Positions 52,519 through 61,546 of a DNA stretch of 64,000 bases are shown here, piece by piece. Source of the stretch: JAABSQ01 sp964573705 (lineage in GTDB: Bacteria; Desulfobacterota; Desulfobacteria; Desulfobacterales; Desulfococcaceae); contig CAZNLT010000006.1 of the NCBI GenBank assembly GCA_964573705.1, forward strand, positions 3,546 through 67,545, given 5' to 3'. Under the pieces are notes generated by a model that was given only the letters and a program-made list of their open reading frames with translations, did no database searches and had not been told where the DNA came from. How positions within the stretch are numbered: the first letter of the stretch is position 1; every line of letters begins with the position of its first letter. The position numbers and the translations under genes are program-made.

Positions 52519-53472
52519 TCAGAAAAGCAGGGATGCGGTCACCAGACAGAAAAGCGTCAGCGGAAAATAACTGGCTTTATTGAAGACGGCCATGGCGTCC
52601 TCCGGATTCTGTCGGCGATAAAAAACCAGCGCCGGAATGATCAACAGGTAGATGCCCGCCGACGCTGTCGCCAGATAGGGGAAAAGCCCGAAGCGGGCTT
52701 GGGAGAGGTTCGGCAGAATGAGGCTCAGCACCAAGGCGCCGGTCAGAGTCACCAGAACGGCGAAACTGGAAAAATCGAGGCCGAAGCGTACCGGCACGGT
52801 TTGCGCATTGAGTCGCCGATCCTCGGACAGATCGGTGCAGTCGTTGGGGATGTTCTGGCCCCCGATCTCCCACAGAAAGAACATGAAAAAGAGGGTGGTC
52901 AGGTAGAGCGGAGAGGGCGAGGGATCGACGGCGAAAACGGCGGCGATCGGCCCGAGGGCTTTGACCACGCCGTTGATCAGGGTGCGAAAGGGGCTGACCT
53001 TCAGCAGAAGGCAATAGACCGCCTCCAGGATGCACCCGAGAATGAAGACGGCGGCACAGACCGGATTCAAAATATAGGCCCCCATCAGGGCGACGGCGGC
53101 CCAGGAGAGAGACCAGAAAAGGCCCTCTCGAAAGCTGATCAACCCCTGGGCCAGAGGGTGCCGAACCAGAGCGGCGTCCAAGTCCGGGGCGTCGGCCTTG
53201 TTTAGAAAACTTTCCTGTTTCAGGCGTTCCCGGTCGACCCGATAATCGACCACATCATTGAGGGCGTACACGGCGGTGTATCCGGCAAAGACCGTGAGCG
53301 TTCCCAGAAGAACGATGCCGAAGGGCGGAAACTCGCCCAGCCACATCAGAGCGGCAAAGCCGGGGGTGGTCATATCGATCACGCCATGGGGCGTTCGGGA
53401 AAGGGCCCAATACAATCGGAGTCGGGGGAAACCGGAAAGATCGGATGCTGATTTCAACACATTCTCCTGCAA
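52519..53472 (-). CDS. UbiA-family prenyltransferase
   Basis: 317-aa polytopic membrane enzyme that attaches a polyprenyl chain to an aromatic ring or similar acceptor. Both aspartate-rich motifs are present: NDVVDYRVDRE near residue 72 and NDCTDLSEDR near 205, with about nine membrane spans. Sequence layout is nearer to MenA/chlorophyll-synthase-like members than to UbiA proper, but acceptor identity is not decided. It lies between two quinone-type methyltransferase genes. Confidence 0.85.
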   Translation of the reverse strand: MQENVLKSASDLSGFPRLRLYWALSRTPHGVIDMTTPGFAALMWLGEFPPFGIVLLGTLTVFAGYTAVYALNDVVDYRVDRERLKQESFLNKADAPDLDAALVRHPLAQGLISFREGLFWSLSWAAVALMGAYILNPVCAAVFILGCILEAVYCLLLKVSPFRTLINGVVKALGPIAAVFAVDPSPSPLYLTTLFFMFFLWEIGGQNIPNDCTDLSEDRRLNAQTVPVRFGLDFSSFAVLVTLTGALVLSLILPNLSQARFGLFPYLATASAGIYLLIIPALVFYRRQNPEDAMAVFNKASYFPLTLFCLVTASLLF

Positions 53473-53552
53473 AATAAAAGGAATCGGTTTAATTCACCGG
53501 AATCCCGGAGCCGAAGACGGATCGGCTGCCGGCGACGAACAGCGGCTTTGAG

Positions 53553-53686
53553 CATCGTTTCGGCCAAACCTGAATGACATAGAGGCCACCCCGGGATCTT
53601 TTCCCGGGCCGGGAAGCTGTTTGAGCGACAGCGAGTTCTTGCCGGGCCGGGAAAAGATCCCGGGGTGGCCGAAACGGTGATCATGG
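53553..53686. repeat. Large interrupted inverted repeat
   Basis: Bases 53584-53613 and 53641-53670 are inverse copies (30 bases, two mismatches) flanking a 27-base loop. A further inverse pair, about 53553-53565 against 53668-53680, extends the stem if a 22-base direct duplication in the left arm is looped out. The loop contains a GAGCGACAGCGAG-type sequence reminiscent of dispersed extragenic repeats. It lies between UbiA and UbiG genes. Confidence 0.75.
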
Positions 53687-53801
53687 CCCCGAAAAGACTT
53701 CGTTAAATATACCGGGAGCGGCCCTTAGTCAAGGCGGAATGGTTCATCCAACGGGGCGATTTCGAACGGATATTCATAGAAACGGGAGATGGAAAGCAGC
53801 C

Positions 53802-54509
53802 ATGGACAATGGAATCAATATTGACCCGGCCGAGATCGAAAAATTCGGACGAATGGCCGCACACTGGTGGGACCCGGACGGAGAGTTGAAGCCGCTCCAT
53901 GACATCAACCCCCTTCGGCTCGAGTATATCCGGTCCCGCACCGAATTAAACGGCGCCGAGGTGCTGGACGTCGGGTGCGGCGGCGGGCTGTTGAGCGAAG
54001 CCATGGCCGCCGCCGGCGCCCGGGTGACCGGCATCGACATGGGAAAAGAACCCTTGGCCGCGGCAGAGCTTCACCGACGGGAAGCCGGGCTCGACATTAC
54101 CTACCGGCAGGCCACGGTGGAGGAAACGGTCGTTCAAGTACCCGGCCGTTTCGATGTGGTGACCTGTATGGAACTGCTCGAACATGTTCCCCGTCCCGGT
54201 TCGGTGGTGGCGGCCTGTGGAGGACTGGTCAAACCCGGGGGCGATATCATCTTCGCCACTCTCAACCGAAATCCCAAATCTTTTGTGTTCGCCATTCTGG
54301 GGGCCGAGTATATCCTGGGCCTGCTGGAAAAAGGTACCCATCAATATGGGAAATTCGTCAAGCCCCGGGAGCTGGCGCAATGGGCCGAATCCGAAAACTT
54401 AACGGTTCAGGACGCCACCGGGCTTCATTACAACCCCTTCACTCGGAGCTATTCCCTGGGCGGGAACACCCACGTCAATTATCTGATGCATCTTTGGCGG
54501 TCGGCGTAA
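53802..54509 (+). CDS. UbiG-type O-methyltransferase
   Basis: 235-aa SAM methyltransferase closely resembling UbiG, which in ubiquinone producers methylates ring hydroxyls. The ATG at 53802 opens on the standard MDNGINIDPAEIEKFGRMAAHWWDPDGE segment (residues 1-28); motif I is VLDVGCGGGLLSE near 68 and FDVVTCMELLEHVP follows near 128. NPFTRSYSLGGNTHVNYL near the end is the UbiG tail. No other ubiquinone-specific gene is in the window; the organism looks anaerobic, so the substrate may differ. Confidence 0.9.
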   Translation: MDNGINIDPAEIEKFGRMAAHWWDPDGELKPLHDINPLRLEYIRSRTELNGAEVLDVGCGGGLLSEAMAAAGARVTGIDMGKEPLAAAELHRREAGLDITYRQATVEETVVQVPGRFDVVTCMELLEHVPRPGSVVAACGGLVKPGGDIIFATLNRNPKSFVFAILGAEYILGLLEKGTHQYGKFVKPRELAQWAESENLTVQDATGLHYNPFTRSYSLGGNTHVNYLMHLWRSA

Positions 54510-54517
54510 GCTCCCCT

Positions 54518-54952
54518 CTATCCGTTCTTTTCCCGGGCCAGCACCGCCATCGTCAGCCGCGATACGCAGACCAGTCGGTCCGCCGGATCGGTGATGCGGA
54601 TTTCCCAGAGCTGGGTGGTCCGGCCCACATGAAGCGGTTTGGCCACCCCGACGACCCGGCCTTCCCGCATGGAGTGGATGTGATTGGCGTTGATTTCCAA
54701 CCCCACGCAAAAGTGGGTTTCCGGGTTGACGCAGTGCAAGGCTCCGACACTTCCCATGGTCTCGGCCAAAGCCACCGAGGCGCCGCCGTGGAGCATGCCG
54801 AAGGGTTGGTGGGTTCGATGGTCCACCGGCATGACCGCTTTCAGGAAGTCGGGGCCGGATTCTACGAATTGAATTCCCAATACTGCCACCATAGTCTGAT
54901 CGGCCATTGCGTTGATGCGATCCAGGTCCGGTTCCACTGTCCAAAGAGTCAT
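54518..54952 (-). CDS. Hotdog thioesterase, MenI/YdiI-like
   Basis: 144-aa acyl-CoA thioesterase. The ATG at 54952 has AGGAG six bases upstream and is preferred over 55012. The catalytic region is HRTHQPFGMLHGGASVALAETMGS (residues 44-67), with the Glu, and LEINANHIHSMREGRV follows; this pattern closely matches the YdiI/MenI group, which hydrolyses 1,4-dihydroxy-2-naphthoyl-CoA in menaquinone synthesis. Convergent with the UbiG-like gene. Confidence 0.85.
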   Translation of the reverse strand: MTLWTVEPDLDRINAMADQTMVAVLGIQFVESGPDFLKAVMPVDHRTHQPFGMLHGGASVALAETMGSVGALHCVNPETHFCVGLEINANHIHSMREGRVVGVAKPLHVGRTTQLWEIRITDPADRLVCVSRLTMAVLAREKNG

Positions 54953-55017
54953 TCCGCTCCTGTTCTCTGATGAAGTCAGTTTCCGATTCAATTCCAAGTC
55001 GTTCGGGTACATCCGAA

Positions 55018-55419
55018 TCAGTATCCGTAGTCCCCTTCAATAATATCGACCAGACGATTGTCCTCAAACAGGAGGGTCTGGGTGAACCGGCTCGATCCGA
55101 AATTGTAAAACCATTCTTCAATGGTCACATGGATCACACAAGCGTCATGGGGCCCGTCGGGCCGATGTCTTCGGCGATAATACTCCCGGTCCTTCCACCC
55201 GAGATCCTCTCTATAGCTGCGGGAACGGCAATTCCGGATCAGTCGCTCTTCCTGCCGCTCCTCCACCCAGCTTGGTTCGCCGCAGTGGGCCAGGACTTCG
55301 GGCTTGGGGGTACCGACGTCGATGACTTTTCCCCTGCACCGCAGGGCCAGGGCGGTGTCTCCAAACAAGGGGAGGCAGATGAAAACCATAAGAATCGTTC
55401 CGCTGATGTATTTGTTCAT
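55018..55419 (-). CDS. Secreted DUF2845 protein
   Basis: 133-aa protein with a signal peptide (MNKYISGTILMVFICLPLFGDTALA) and a DUF2845-like domain: LRCRGKVIDVGTPKPEVLAHCGEPSW near residue 26, then a charged Arg/Tyr-rich middle, and EEWFYNFGSSRFTQTLLFEDNRLVDIIEGDYGY at the C terminus. The family is of unknown function in the periplasm. A second protein with related start features lies directly upstream. Confidence 0.8.
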   Translation of the reverse strand: MNKYISGTILMVFICLPLFGDTALALRCRGKVIDVGTPKPEVLAHCGEPSWVEERQEERLIRNCRSRSYREDLGWKDREYYRRRHRPDGPHDACVIHVTIEEWFYNFGSSRFTQTLLFEDNRLVDIIEGDYGY

Positions 55420-55451
55420 AACCAGTAGTCTCGTTTGCTGGTATGGTCGGT

Positions 55452-55901
55452 CTATTCAGGTGAACAGGCGGAACCGCAGGGATCGCCGATTCCGATGGTG
55501 CGGAGCACACCGCTCTTGAAGGTCAGGTCATAGCAATAGGCTACGCCTTGCCGATTCTTGATTCGTACGCGCAATTTTTCGATCTTTTCGGAATCGTAAA
55601 CGACGCTGTTGAAACCCGGCCGCCATCCCAGTCCGTAATACCCTCCGTGATGGTGATAACGGTGTCCATAGAAACCGAGGCGGGGGTAAAAATACGGATT
55701 ATGCCCTCGGACCCCCTCTCGAACCGATCTGATCTTTTCGGCTGTCAAGAGTTCTCCGCATTCATTGCTCTCCAGCACCTCCCGTACCTCCGATGCGCTC
55801 TGATCTTCCATGATCAGTTCGTCTCCGCACCAAAGCGCGGAGACCGGCCCGGAATACAGGAGAATCGTGATCATCAGGCCGAGAGAACTTAGGGTTCGCA
55901 T
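55452..55901 (-). CDS. Secreted DUF2845-like protein, divergent
   Basis: 149-aa protein with a signal peptide (MRTLSSLGLMITILLYSGPVSA) and a mature start LWCGDELIMEDQSASEVREVLE-, echoing the neighbour. The middle is His/Tyr/Gly-rich (GHRYHHHGGYYGLG near residue 80), which could bind metals, followed by a DUF2845-like beta tail and Cys residues CGSAC at the end. Same strand, 32 bases before the other DUF2845 gene, so a tandem pair is likely. Function unknown. Confidence 0.7.
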   Translation of the reverse strand: MRTLSSLGLMITILLYSGPVSALWCGDELIMEDQSASEVREVLESNECGELLTAEKIRSVREGVRGHNPYFYPRLGFYGHRYHHHGGYYGLGWRPGFNSVVYDSEKIEKLRVRIKNRQGVAYCYDLTFKSGVLRTIGIGDPCGSACSPE

Positions 55902-56084
55902 CGATTTCCCTTCTGTTTCGACCGGCGCAACACCGGTCCATCTTTATATATATCGAGTTTTCAATCGAGGATTCCGGACGCCCGGGCGGGGATTCGCCCG
56001 ACATCAACGGAGTCGATTATGAGCTCTTAGGACTAATAGTAAGGATGGATCGGGGCGGGGTCAAATGCACTTGCGATCAGACAA

Positions 56085-56118
56085 GAGGAAAGCCCGAAGG
56101 AGATGCTCCTTCGGGCTT
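56085..56118 (-). terminator. Rho-independent terminator of fhs
   Basis: A perfect 12-bp stem (56091-56102 with 56106-56117) around a three-base loop; on the minus strand it is followed by TTTCCT. It lies 33 bases past the fhs stop. Confidence 0.8.
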
Positions 56119-56150
56119 GGTGCTGCACAGTTATGTGATCTGATGATGGA

Positions 56151-57914
56151 CTAGAACAGGCCGGTCACCTTTCCGGTTTCGGTGTCCACATCGATTCGGC
56201 GGAAGGCCGGGTTGGAGCTGGTACCCGGCATCAGGCTGATCGTTCCTGCGCAGGGGCAGAGGAACTTGGCGCCGGAATAGATGAGCACGTCGCGGATCGG
56301 CAGCCGCCAGCCCTTGGGCACACCCTTTCGGACCGGATCGTGGGTCAGGGATAGATGGGATTTGACCATCATAGTGGCAAAATCCGCATATTTGGGATCT
56401 TCTTCCAGCATTTTGGCCTTGGCTTCCGCATCGGACTGCCAGTCGACGCCGTCCGCGCCGTAGACTTCTTTGGCGATGGTTTCGACGCGATCGCGCAGTT
56501 TCATCTCCAGTGGATAGAGGAAATCGAAATCGACCGTGTCGTTGCAGGCGTCGATGACCGCATCGGCGAATTCCAGGGCGCCGTCGCCGCCCTTTTCCCA
56601 GTGCTTGGATTCGGCGCAGCGCGCGCCGGCAGCCTCGGCGGCCTTTCGGACGACGTCGCACTCGGCGTCGGTATCGGTGTAGAACCGGTTGATGCAGACC
56701 ACCGGGTTGATGCCCGATTTCCGGATCACGTTGATCATGTGGACCATATTCTCACAGCCCTTTTCCACCAGTTCCAGGTTCTCCTCTTTGTATTCGGCGG
56801 GCATGTCTTTGCCGGCCACCACCTTGGGTCCGCCGCCGTGCATTTTGAGAGCGCGGATGGTGGAGGTGAGAACGGAAACGTGGGGTTTCAGACCGGAGAA
56901 GCGGCATTTCACGTTCCAGAATTTTTCAAATCCGATGTCGGCGGCGAAGCCGGACTCGGTGACGTGATAGTCGAACAGCTTGAGGCCGACCCGGTCGGCG
57001 ATGATGGAGGACTGACCCACGGCGATGTTGGCGAAGGGACCGGCATGGACCATGCAGGGGTTGTACTCGGCGGTGCACATCAGGGTCGGGTTGATGGTGT
57101 TCCGCATAAACGCGGTCATGGCGTTGCCGACTTCCAGGTCCCCGCAGGTGACCGGTTTGCCGCTCTTGTCGAATGCCACGGTGATGTTGTTGATCCGTTC
57201 CTTCAGGTCGGCCAGATCGGTGGCCACAGCCAGAATGGCCATCAACTCGGAACCAACGGCGATGCCGAACCGGGACTGCATGGTGAAGCCGTCAAACCGG
57301 CCGCCGAGGCCGATGACGATATTCCGAAGGGCCTGGGCGCAGAAGTCGATAATCCAGCCCATTTCCACCCGGGTGGGGTCGATATCGAGCCGGCGCATCT
57401 TGGTCAGCCGAGCCAGCTGTTCGTCATTGTAGTTTCGCTCATGCTGCATTCGGGCGGTCAGCGCCACCATGGCCAGGTTGTGGGCGTTCATGATGTCGTT
57501 GATGTCGCCGGTGAGCCCCAGAGAGAACTCTGTCATGGGGATCAGCAGGGAGTTTCCGCCGCCTGCCGCCGTGCCTTTGACGTTCATGGTGGGGCCGCCG
57601 GAGGGCTGTCGAAGGGCGCCGCCGACATTGACGCCGCGTTTGCCGAGGCCTTCCATCAGACCACAGGAAGTGGTGCTTTTGCCTTCTCCCAGGGGAGTCG
57701 GGGTGATGGCGGTTACCTCGATGTATTTTCCGTCGGGGCGATCTTTCAGACGATCAATGATCTTGAGAAAATCCAGCTTGGCCAACCGACCCATGGGCAG
57801 CATTTCATCGGCCTGAAGACCGATTTTGTTGCGCCATTCCTCCGGAGTCGGCATGTTTTTTTCGGCTTCTTCGGAAATCTGCCAGTCTGCCATGTTTACA
57901 GCATCATACGCCAT
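56151..57914 (-). CDS. fhs: Formate-tetrahydrofolate ligase
   Basis: Forms 10-formyl-THF from formate, ATP and THF; a key step of the Wood-Ljungdahl methyl branch and of purine one-carbon supply. The 587-aa protein starts at the ATG at 57914 (MAYDAVNMADW) with AAGGAGAG upstream; an extension to 57950 is rejected. Visible are the P-loop TPTPLGEGKSTT near residue 75, the FTHFS signature around RQPSGGPTMNVKGTAAGGG near 100 and ASELMAILA. Length fits monofunctional bacterial FTHFS. It provides substrate for PurN-type enzymes. Confidence 0.95.
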   Translation of the reverse strand: MAYDAVNMADWQISEEAEKNMPTPEEWRNKIGLQADEMLPMGRLAKLDFLKIIDRLKDRPDGKYIEVTAITPTPLGEGKSTTSCGLMEGLGKRGVNVGGALRQPSGGPTMNVKGTAAGGGNSLLIPMTEFSLGLTGDINDIMNAHNLAMVALTARMQHERNYNDEQLARLTKMRRLDIDPTRVEMGWIIDFCAQALRNIVIGLGGRFDGFTMQSRFGIAVGSELMAILAVATDLADLKERINNITVAFDKSGKPVTCGDLEVGNAMTAFMRNTINPTLMCTAEYNPCMVHAGPFANIAVGQSSIIADRVGLKLFDYHVTESGFAADIGFEKFWNVKCRFSGLKPHVSVLTSTIRALKMHGGGPKVVAGKDMPAEYKEENLELVEKGCENMVHMINVIRKSGINPVVCINRFYTDTDAECDVVRKAAEAAGARCAESKHWEKGGDGALEFADAVIDACNDTVDFDFLYPLEMKLRDRVETIAKEVYGADGVDWQSDAEAKAKMLEEDPKYADFATMMVKSHLSLTHDPVRKGVPKGWRLPIRDVLIYSGAKFLCPCAGTISLMPGTSSNPAFRRIDVDTETGKVTGLF

Positions 57915-58458
57915 TGATCCACTCTCCTTTTTTAAGTTGATGATTAACACATACCCAATCGAATCCGCCGTTCAGAACGAATCCTTAACTAAAGCGAAAC
58001 CCTTTTCAGTTTCAAAAACCCCCTTTCAACCGACAAAAGCCATTTAGTAAATCGATTCCCTCTTCAAAACCTTAATTTAATTAGACCTCTCTTTATCAGA
58101 TGAAACCGGATTTGGCAAGTAGTAAGTACGATTATTCGGATACATTTTCTCAACTTTTTTTCAAATCAAAGTGTTTCATCCGCGTTCCTGAAAAGAGGGT
58201 ATAATCCCTGATAGAAGGCAGAATACCCGACCCGGCTTTCTGCTTGTTACTGTCGGAGTGAATGGAAAGGGCAGAGAAGCCGAAAAAAGAGGCCGAAAAC
58301 AGGAGGGAGGGAGTTGCCCACAGATATTTTCAATGCATAAAATTCGACCCATGGTTAATTTGAATTTGCTTTTTCAACAGATCGAATCCCATAATATAGA
58401 GATTGCATTGCACGGCCGCCCGACTGATCCCTGATGATCTAAAATTAAGGAGATTGTT
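57915..58458. other. Divergent intergenic region between fhs and selD
   Basis: 544 AT-rich bases with no credible gene. It must contain the fhs promoter (no clear match found) and a moderate selD promoter at 58366-58395. No riboswitch consensus was recognised. Confidence 0.5.
58366..58395 (+). promoter_or_regulatory. Candidate promoter for selD
   Basis: TTGCTT, 18-base spacer, CATAAT. Predicted leader to the TTG start is about 57 bases. Confidence 0.4.
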
Positions 58459-59520
58459 TTGAAGAAACTGACACAGTTCTTTCGACAGCCGACCCTGACG
58501 AGCTTGGCCCGCACCTGCGGTTGAGCCGCCAAACTCAGTCCGGTCGGACTGGAGAATCTTCTGGCCGCCCTCGACCAGACGGATAACCCCGACGTTCTGG
58601 TGGGATTCGACACCAGCGACGATGCCGGGGTGTACCGTATTAACAGCGAGCAGGCCATCGTCAATACCGCCGATTTCATCACCCCGCCGGTGGATGATCC
58701 CCACCGGTTCGGGCAGGTGGCGGCGGCCAACGCCTTGAGCGATATTTATGCCATGGGGGCCCGCCCTCTGACCTGTCTCAGTCTGGTGGGTTTTCCTTCC
58801 AAAAAACTGGGGCCGGATATTCTTCAGGGGATCCTCGCCGGCGCCCTGACCAAGATCACCGAAGCCGGGGCGGTTCTGATCGGGGGGCACACCACCGAAG
58901 ACATGGAGCCCAAGTTCGGTCTGGCGGTGACCGGCATGGTCCACCCGGATCGTATCTGGCGCAATTCCGGTGCACGGCCGGGGGACCGGCTGATTCTCAC
59001 CAAACCGATCGGGAGCGGGGTGCTGTTCAATGCCAACCTCAAAAACTGGGTCTCCCGAAAAGCGCTTCAATCCTGTCTGGATGTGATCACCACCCTTAAC
59101 AGAACCGCCGCCGGGGTGATGGCCGCCTATGAGATTCACGGCGCCACCGATGTCACCGGGTTCGGCCTGGCCGGCCACGGGCTGGAGATGGCCAGGGGCG
59201 CCGAAGTAACCCTGGAAATCGAACTGGCGGCGGTGCCGGTGATGGAGGAGGCCCTGGCGGTATACGAACGCGGCATGAGCACCGGCATGAACCGGGCCAA
59301 TCACCAGATGGTGGAAAAAGACCTTCGGTTTACAGGAGACTTTTCCGGGCCGCTAAAGGGATTGGTGGTGGACCCCCAGACCAGCGGAGGGCTGTTGGTG
59401 TCGGTGCCCGAAGATCAGGCGGAAGACCTGCTGATGGATCTGCACCGGCAGGGGGTATCGGCGGCGCGGCTGATCGGCCGGGTCAAGCCGAAAGGGGAAA
59501 AATACCTGGTTTTCCGCTGA
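58459..59520 (+). CDS. selD: Selenide, water dikinase, itself a selenoprotein
   Basis: Makes selenophosphate, the Se donor for Sec-tRNA and selenouridine. The TTG at 58459 follows AAGGAG by six bases. The codon 22 TGA (58522-58524) falls exactly where SelD has its catalytic Cys/Sec: ARTCG-U-AAKLSPVG. Reading through TGA as selenocysteine gives a full-length 353-aa SelD with FDTSDDAGVY, ANALSDIYAMGA and VVDPQTSGGLL. An open frame starting at 58600 is only the downstream part. A SECIS hairpin follows the TGA. SelA/SelB are not in the window. Confidence 0.93.
58534..58554 (+). promoter_or_regulatory. Bacterial SECIS hairpin of selD
   Basis: CTCAGTCC (58534-58541) pairs with GGACTgGAG (58546-58554, one bulged G) around the loop GGTC. 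The loop begins 17 bases after the TGA, within the spacing known for bacterial SECIS elements, and GG at its start fits the SelB-binding pattern. Confidence 0.8.
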
Positions 59521-59527
59521 TTCGAGA

Positions 59528-61546
59528 TTACAGGGTTTCCAGCGCCTCTGATACTTCAGGCGCTTTTTGAACCCGGTTCAATCGATAATAAAGACCCTTT
59601 CGCTCCATCAGTTGGGAATGGGTGCCCGATTCGATAATCCGCCCTTGGTGGAGGACGATGATATGGTCCGCATGGCGGGCGGTGGAAAGCCGATGGGCCA
59701 CCAGAATAGCGGTCCGGTGTCGCATCAGATTCGCCAGCGCCTGCTGAATTTTGACCTCGGTTTCGGAGTCGATGTAGGAGGTGGCCTCATCCAGAATGAT
59801 CAGTTCGGGATTTCTGGCAAAAGCACGGGCGATGGAAATCAGCTGCCGCTCACCGCTGGACAGGGACGCTCCCGCCTCCGACAGCGGCGTATCCAGCCCA
59901 TCTGACAACCGGTCCACAATGGCCCGGGAGTTGGATTCTTCCAGGATTCGGTTCAGATCCGCATCCGTCAAACGGCCGTCCCCCAGAACGATGTTGCTGC
60001 GAATGCTTTCCGAAAAAAGAAACGGGTCCTGAGAAACCAGGGCCATTCGGGACCGCAGATCCCCAGACCGCCATTCCCGAATATCCCGGTCGTTGATGCG
60101 GACCCTGCCGGCGGTGGGATCATAAAACCGGGCGATAAGGTTGGTCAGGGAAGTCTTTCCCGAACCGGTGGCGCCCACAATGGCCATCGTTTCCCCGGCT
60201 TTTATCCGCAGGGAAACCCCTTTGAGCACTGGTTCATTGGGGACGTAACTGAGGACCACGTCTTCGAGTTCGATGGAGTCGATTCGATCCGGGGCGGGCG
60301 GGGCCTTTCCGGGAGTCGGTTCCGGGAGTCGGTCCTCGGTATCCAGGAGCAGGAAGATCCGCTCGGCCGACGACATGGCGTTCTGGATCACATTGTATTT
60401 TTCCGCGATGTCGCGAATGGGGCGAAAGAACATCCGCATATAGGAGATAAAGGCGACCAGCACTCCGATAGTGATCCGCTCCGACAGCACCCCGGCCCCT
60501 CCGAAATAGATCACCAGGGCCAGGGCCGCCGAACTCAGGATCTCGATCAGCGGCATGAACACCGCAAAGATCCGTACCTGCTCCATTCCCGCATCATAAA
60601 ACTCGTGATTGAGGGTCCGAAACCGTTCGAAATTCTGTTTTTCCCGGCGAAACAGCTGAATCACCCGCATCCCTGCGATGGTCTCCGAAAACCGGGTGTT
60701 GATCTCGGCGGTTTTGACCCGCAGGATGCGAAAGACCTCCCGGGCCCGCCGGGAGAAATTGAGCGAGGCATACAGAACAAAGGGCAGTACGGTGAAGCAG
60801 ATCAGGGCCAGCCGCCAGTCGATGGCCAGCATGATCCCGGTGATGCCCGCCAGCAGGGCGAAATCCTTGAACACGAAGACGATCACCGCGGTGAACAGTT
60901 CATGCATGTTCTGAATGTCGTTGGTGGTCCGGGTCACCAGTCGGGCGATGGGGTTCCGGTTGAAAAAAGAGAGGGAAAGGGTTTGAAGATGGGAAAACAG
61001 CGCCATGCGAAGGTCGTGCATGATGCCCTGACCGGCCTGTTCCAGCACCAGGATTTGAAAAAAGTTTAAAATGAATTGAAAAACAATGATGGCGATGAAG
61101 AGCATGGCGATCCGGGCCACGCCTTTGAGGTCCTCGGCCCGAAGCAGGCTGATTTCTTCCCGGCTCAGGCGGTCCAGGTCGGCCAGGGGAATGCGGGCGG
61201 TATCCCCGTCTTTTGTAAACAGGGTCGTATGGTCCTGAATGATTTCCTGAATCTCGGGGTCGCCGAGGTCCACCGTCAGAAACCGGGTCTTGTCCGCCTC
61301 CGCTGAATTCCCGCCGGTTCCGGTGGCGGTCTCCTCCAGGGTTTGAGGAACGATGAACCGGTCGATGGCGATTTTGGTGACATAGGGCAGGGCCAGTTCC
61401 AATACGGAAATGAGGAGTACGGTGACGACGGCCCAGCTCAGCAGCTTCCGGTAGGGACGAACATAGGGATAGAGCCGTTTGAACAGCCCGATATCGTAGG
61501 CCTTGCCCAGCGGTTTTTCGTCGGAATATCCGTATTCAGCGTGCAT
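59528..61546 (-). CDS. Heterodimeric ABC exporter, catalytically complete half
   Basis: 672-aa half-transporter: six membrane spans, an additional ~90-residue insertion between spans 1 and 2 (acidic, residues ~68-145), then the nucleotide-binding domain with Walker A GATGSGKTS near 478, signature LSSGERQ and Walker B ILDEATSYID with the catalytic Glu. Start at the ATG 61546, with GAGGAA upstream, overlapping the 3' end of the partner gene. With the next gene it resembles BmrCD/TM287-288-type multidrug or lipid exporters; the cargo is unknown. Confidence 0.9.
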   Translation of the reverse strand: MHAEYGYSDEKPLGKAYDIGLFKRLYPYVRPYRKLLSWAVVTVLLISVLELALPYVTKIAIDRFIVPQTLEETATGTGGNSAEADKTRFLTVDLGDPEIQEIIQDHTTLFTKDGDTARIPLADLDRLSREEISLLRAEDLKGVARIAMLFIAIIVFQFILNFFQILVLEQAGQGIMHDLRMALFSHLQTLSLSFFNRNPIARLVTRTTNDIQNMHELFTAVIVFVFKDFALLAGITGIMLAIDWRLALICFTVLPFVLYASLNFSRRAREVFRILRVKTAEINTRFSETIAGMRVIQLFRREKQNFERFRTLNHEFYDAGMEQVRIFAVFMPLIEILSSAALALVIYFGGAGVLSERITIGVLVAFISYMRMFFRPIRDIAEKYNVIQNAMSSAERIFLLLDTEDRLPEPTPGKAPPAPDRIDSIELEDVVLSYVPNEPVLKGVSLRIKAGETMAIVGATGSGKTSLTNLIARFYDPTAGRVRINDRDIREWRSGDLRSRMALVSQDPFLFSESIRSNIVLGDGRLTDADLNRILEESNSRAIVDRLSDGLDTPLSEAGASLSSGERQLISIARAFARNPELIILDEATSYIDSETEVKIQQALANLMRHRTAILVAHRLSTARHADHIIVLHQGRIIESGTHSQLMERKGLYYRLNRVQKAPEVSEALETL

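Noticed and set aside
56355..57917. 520-aa open frame opposite fhs
   Set aside because: Antisense shadow of a well-conserved enzyme gene.
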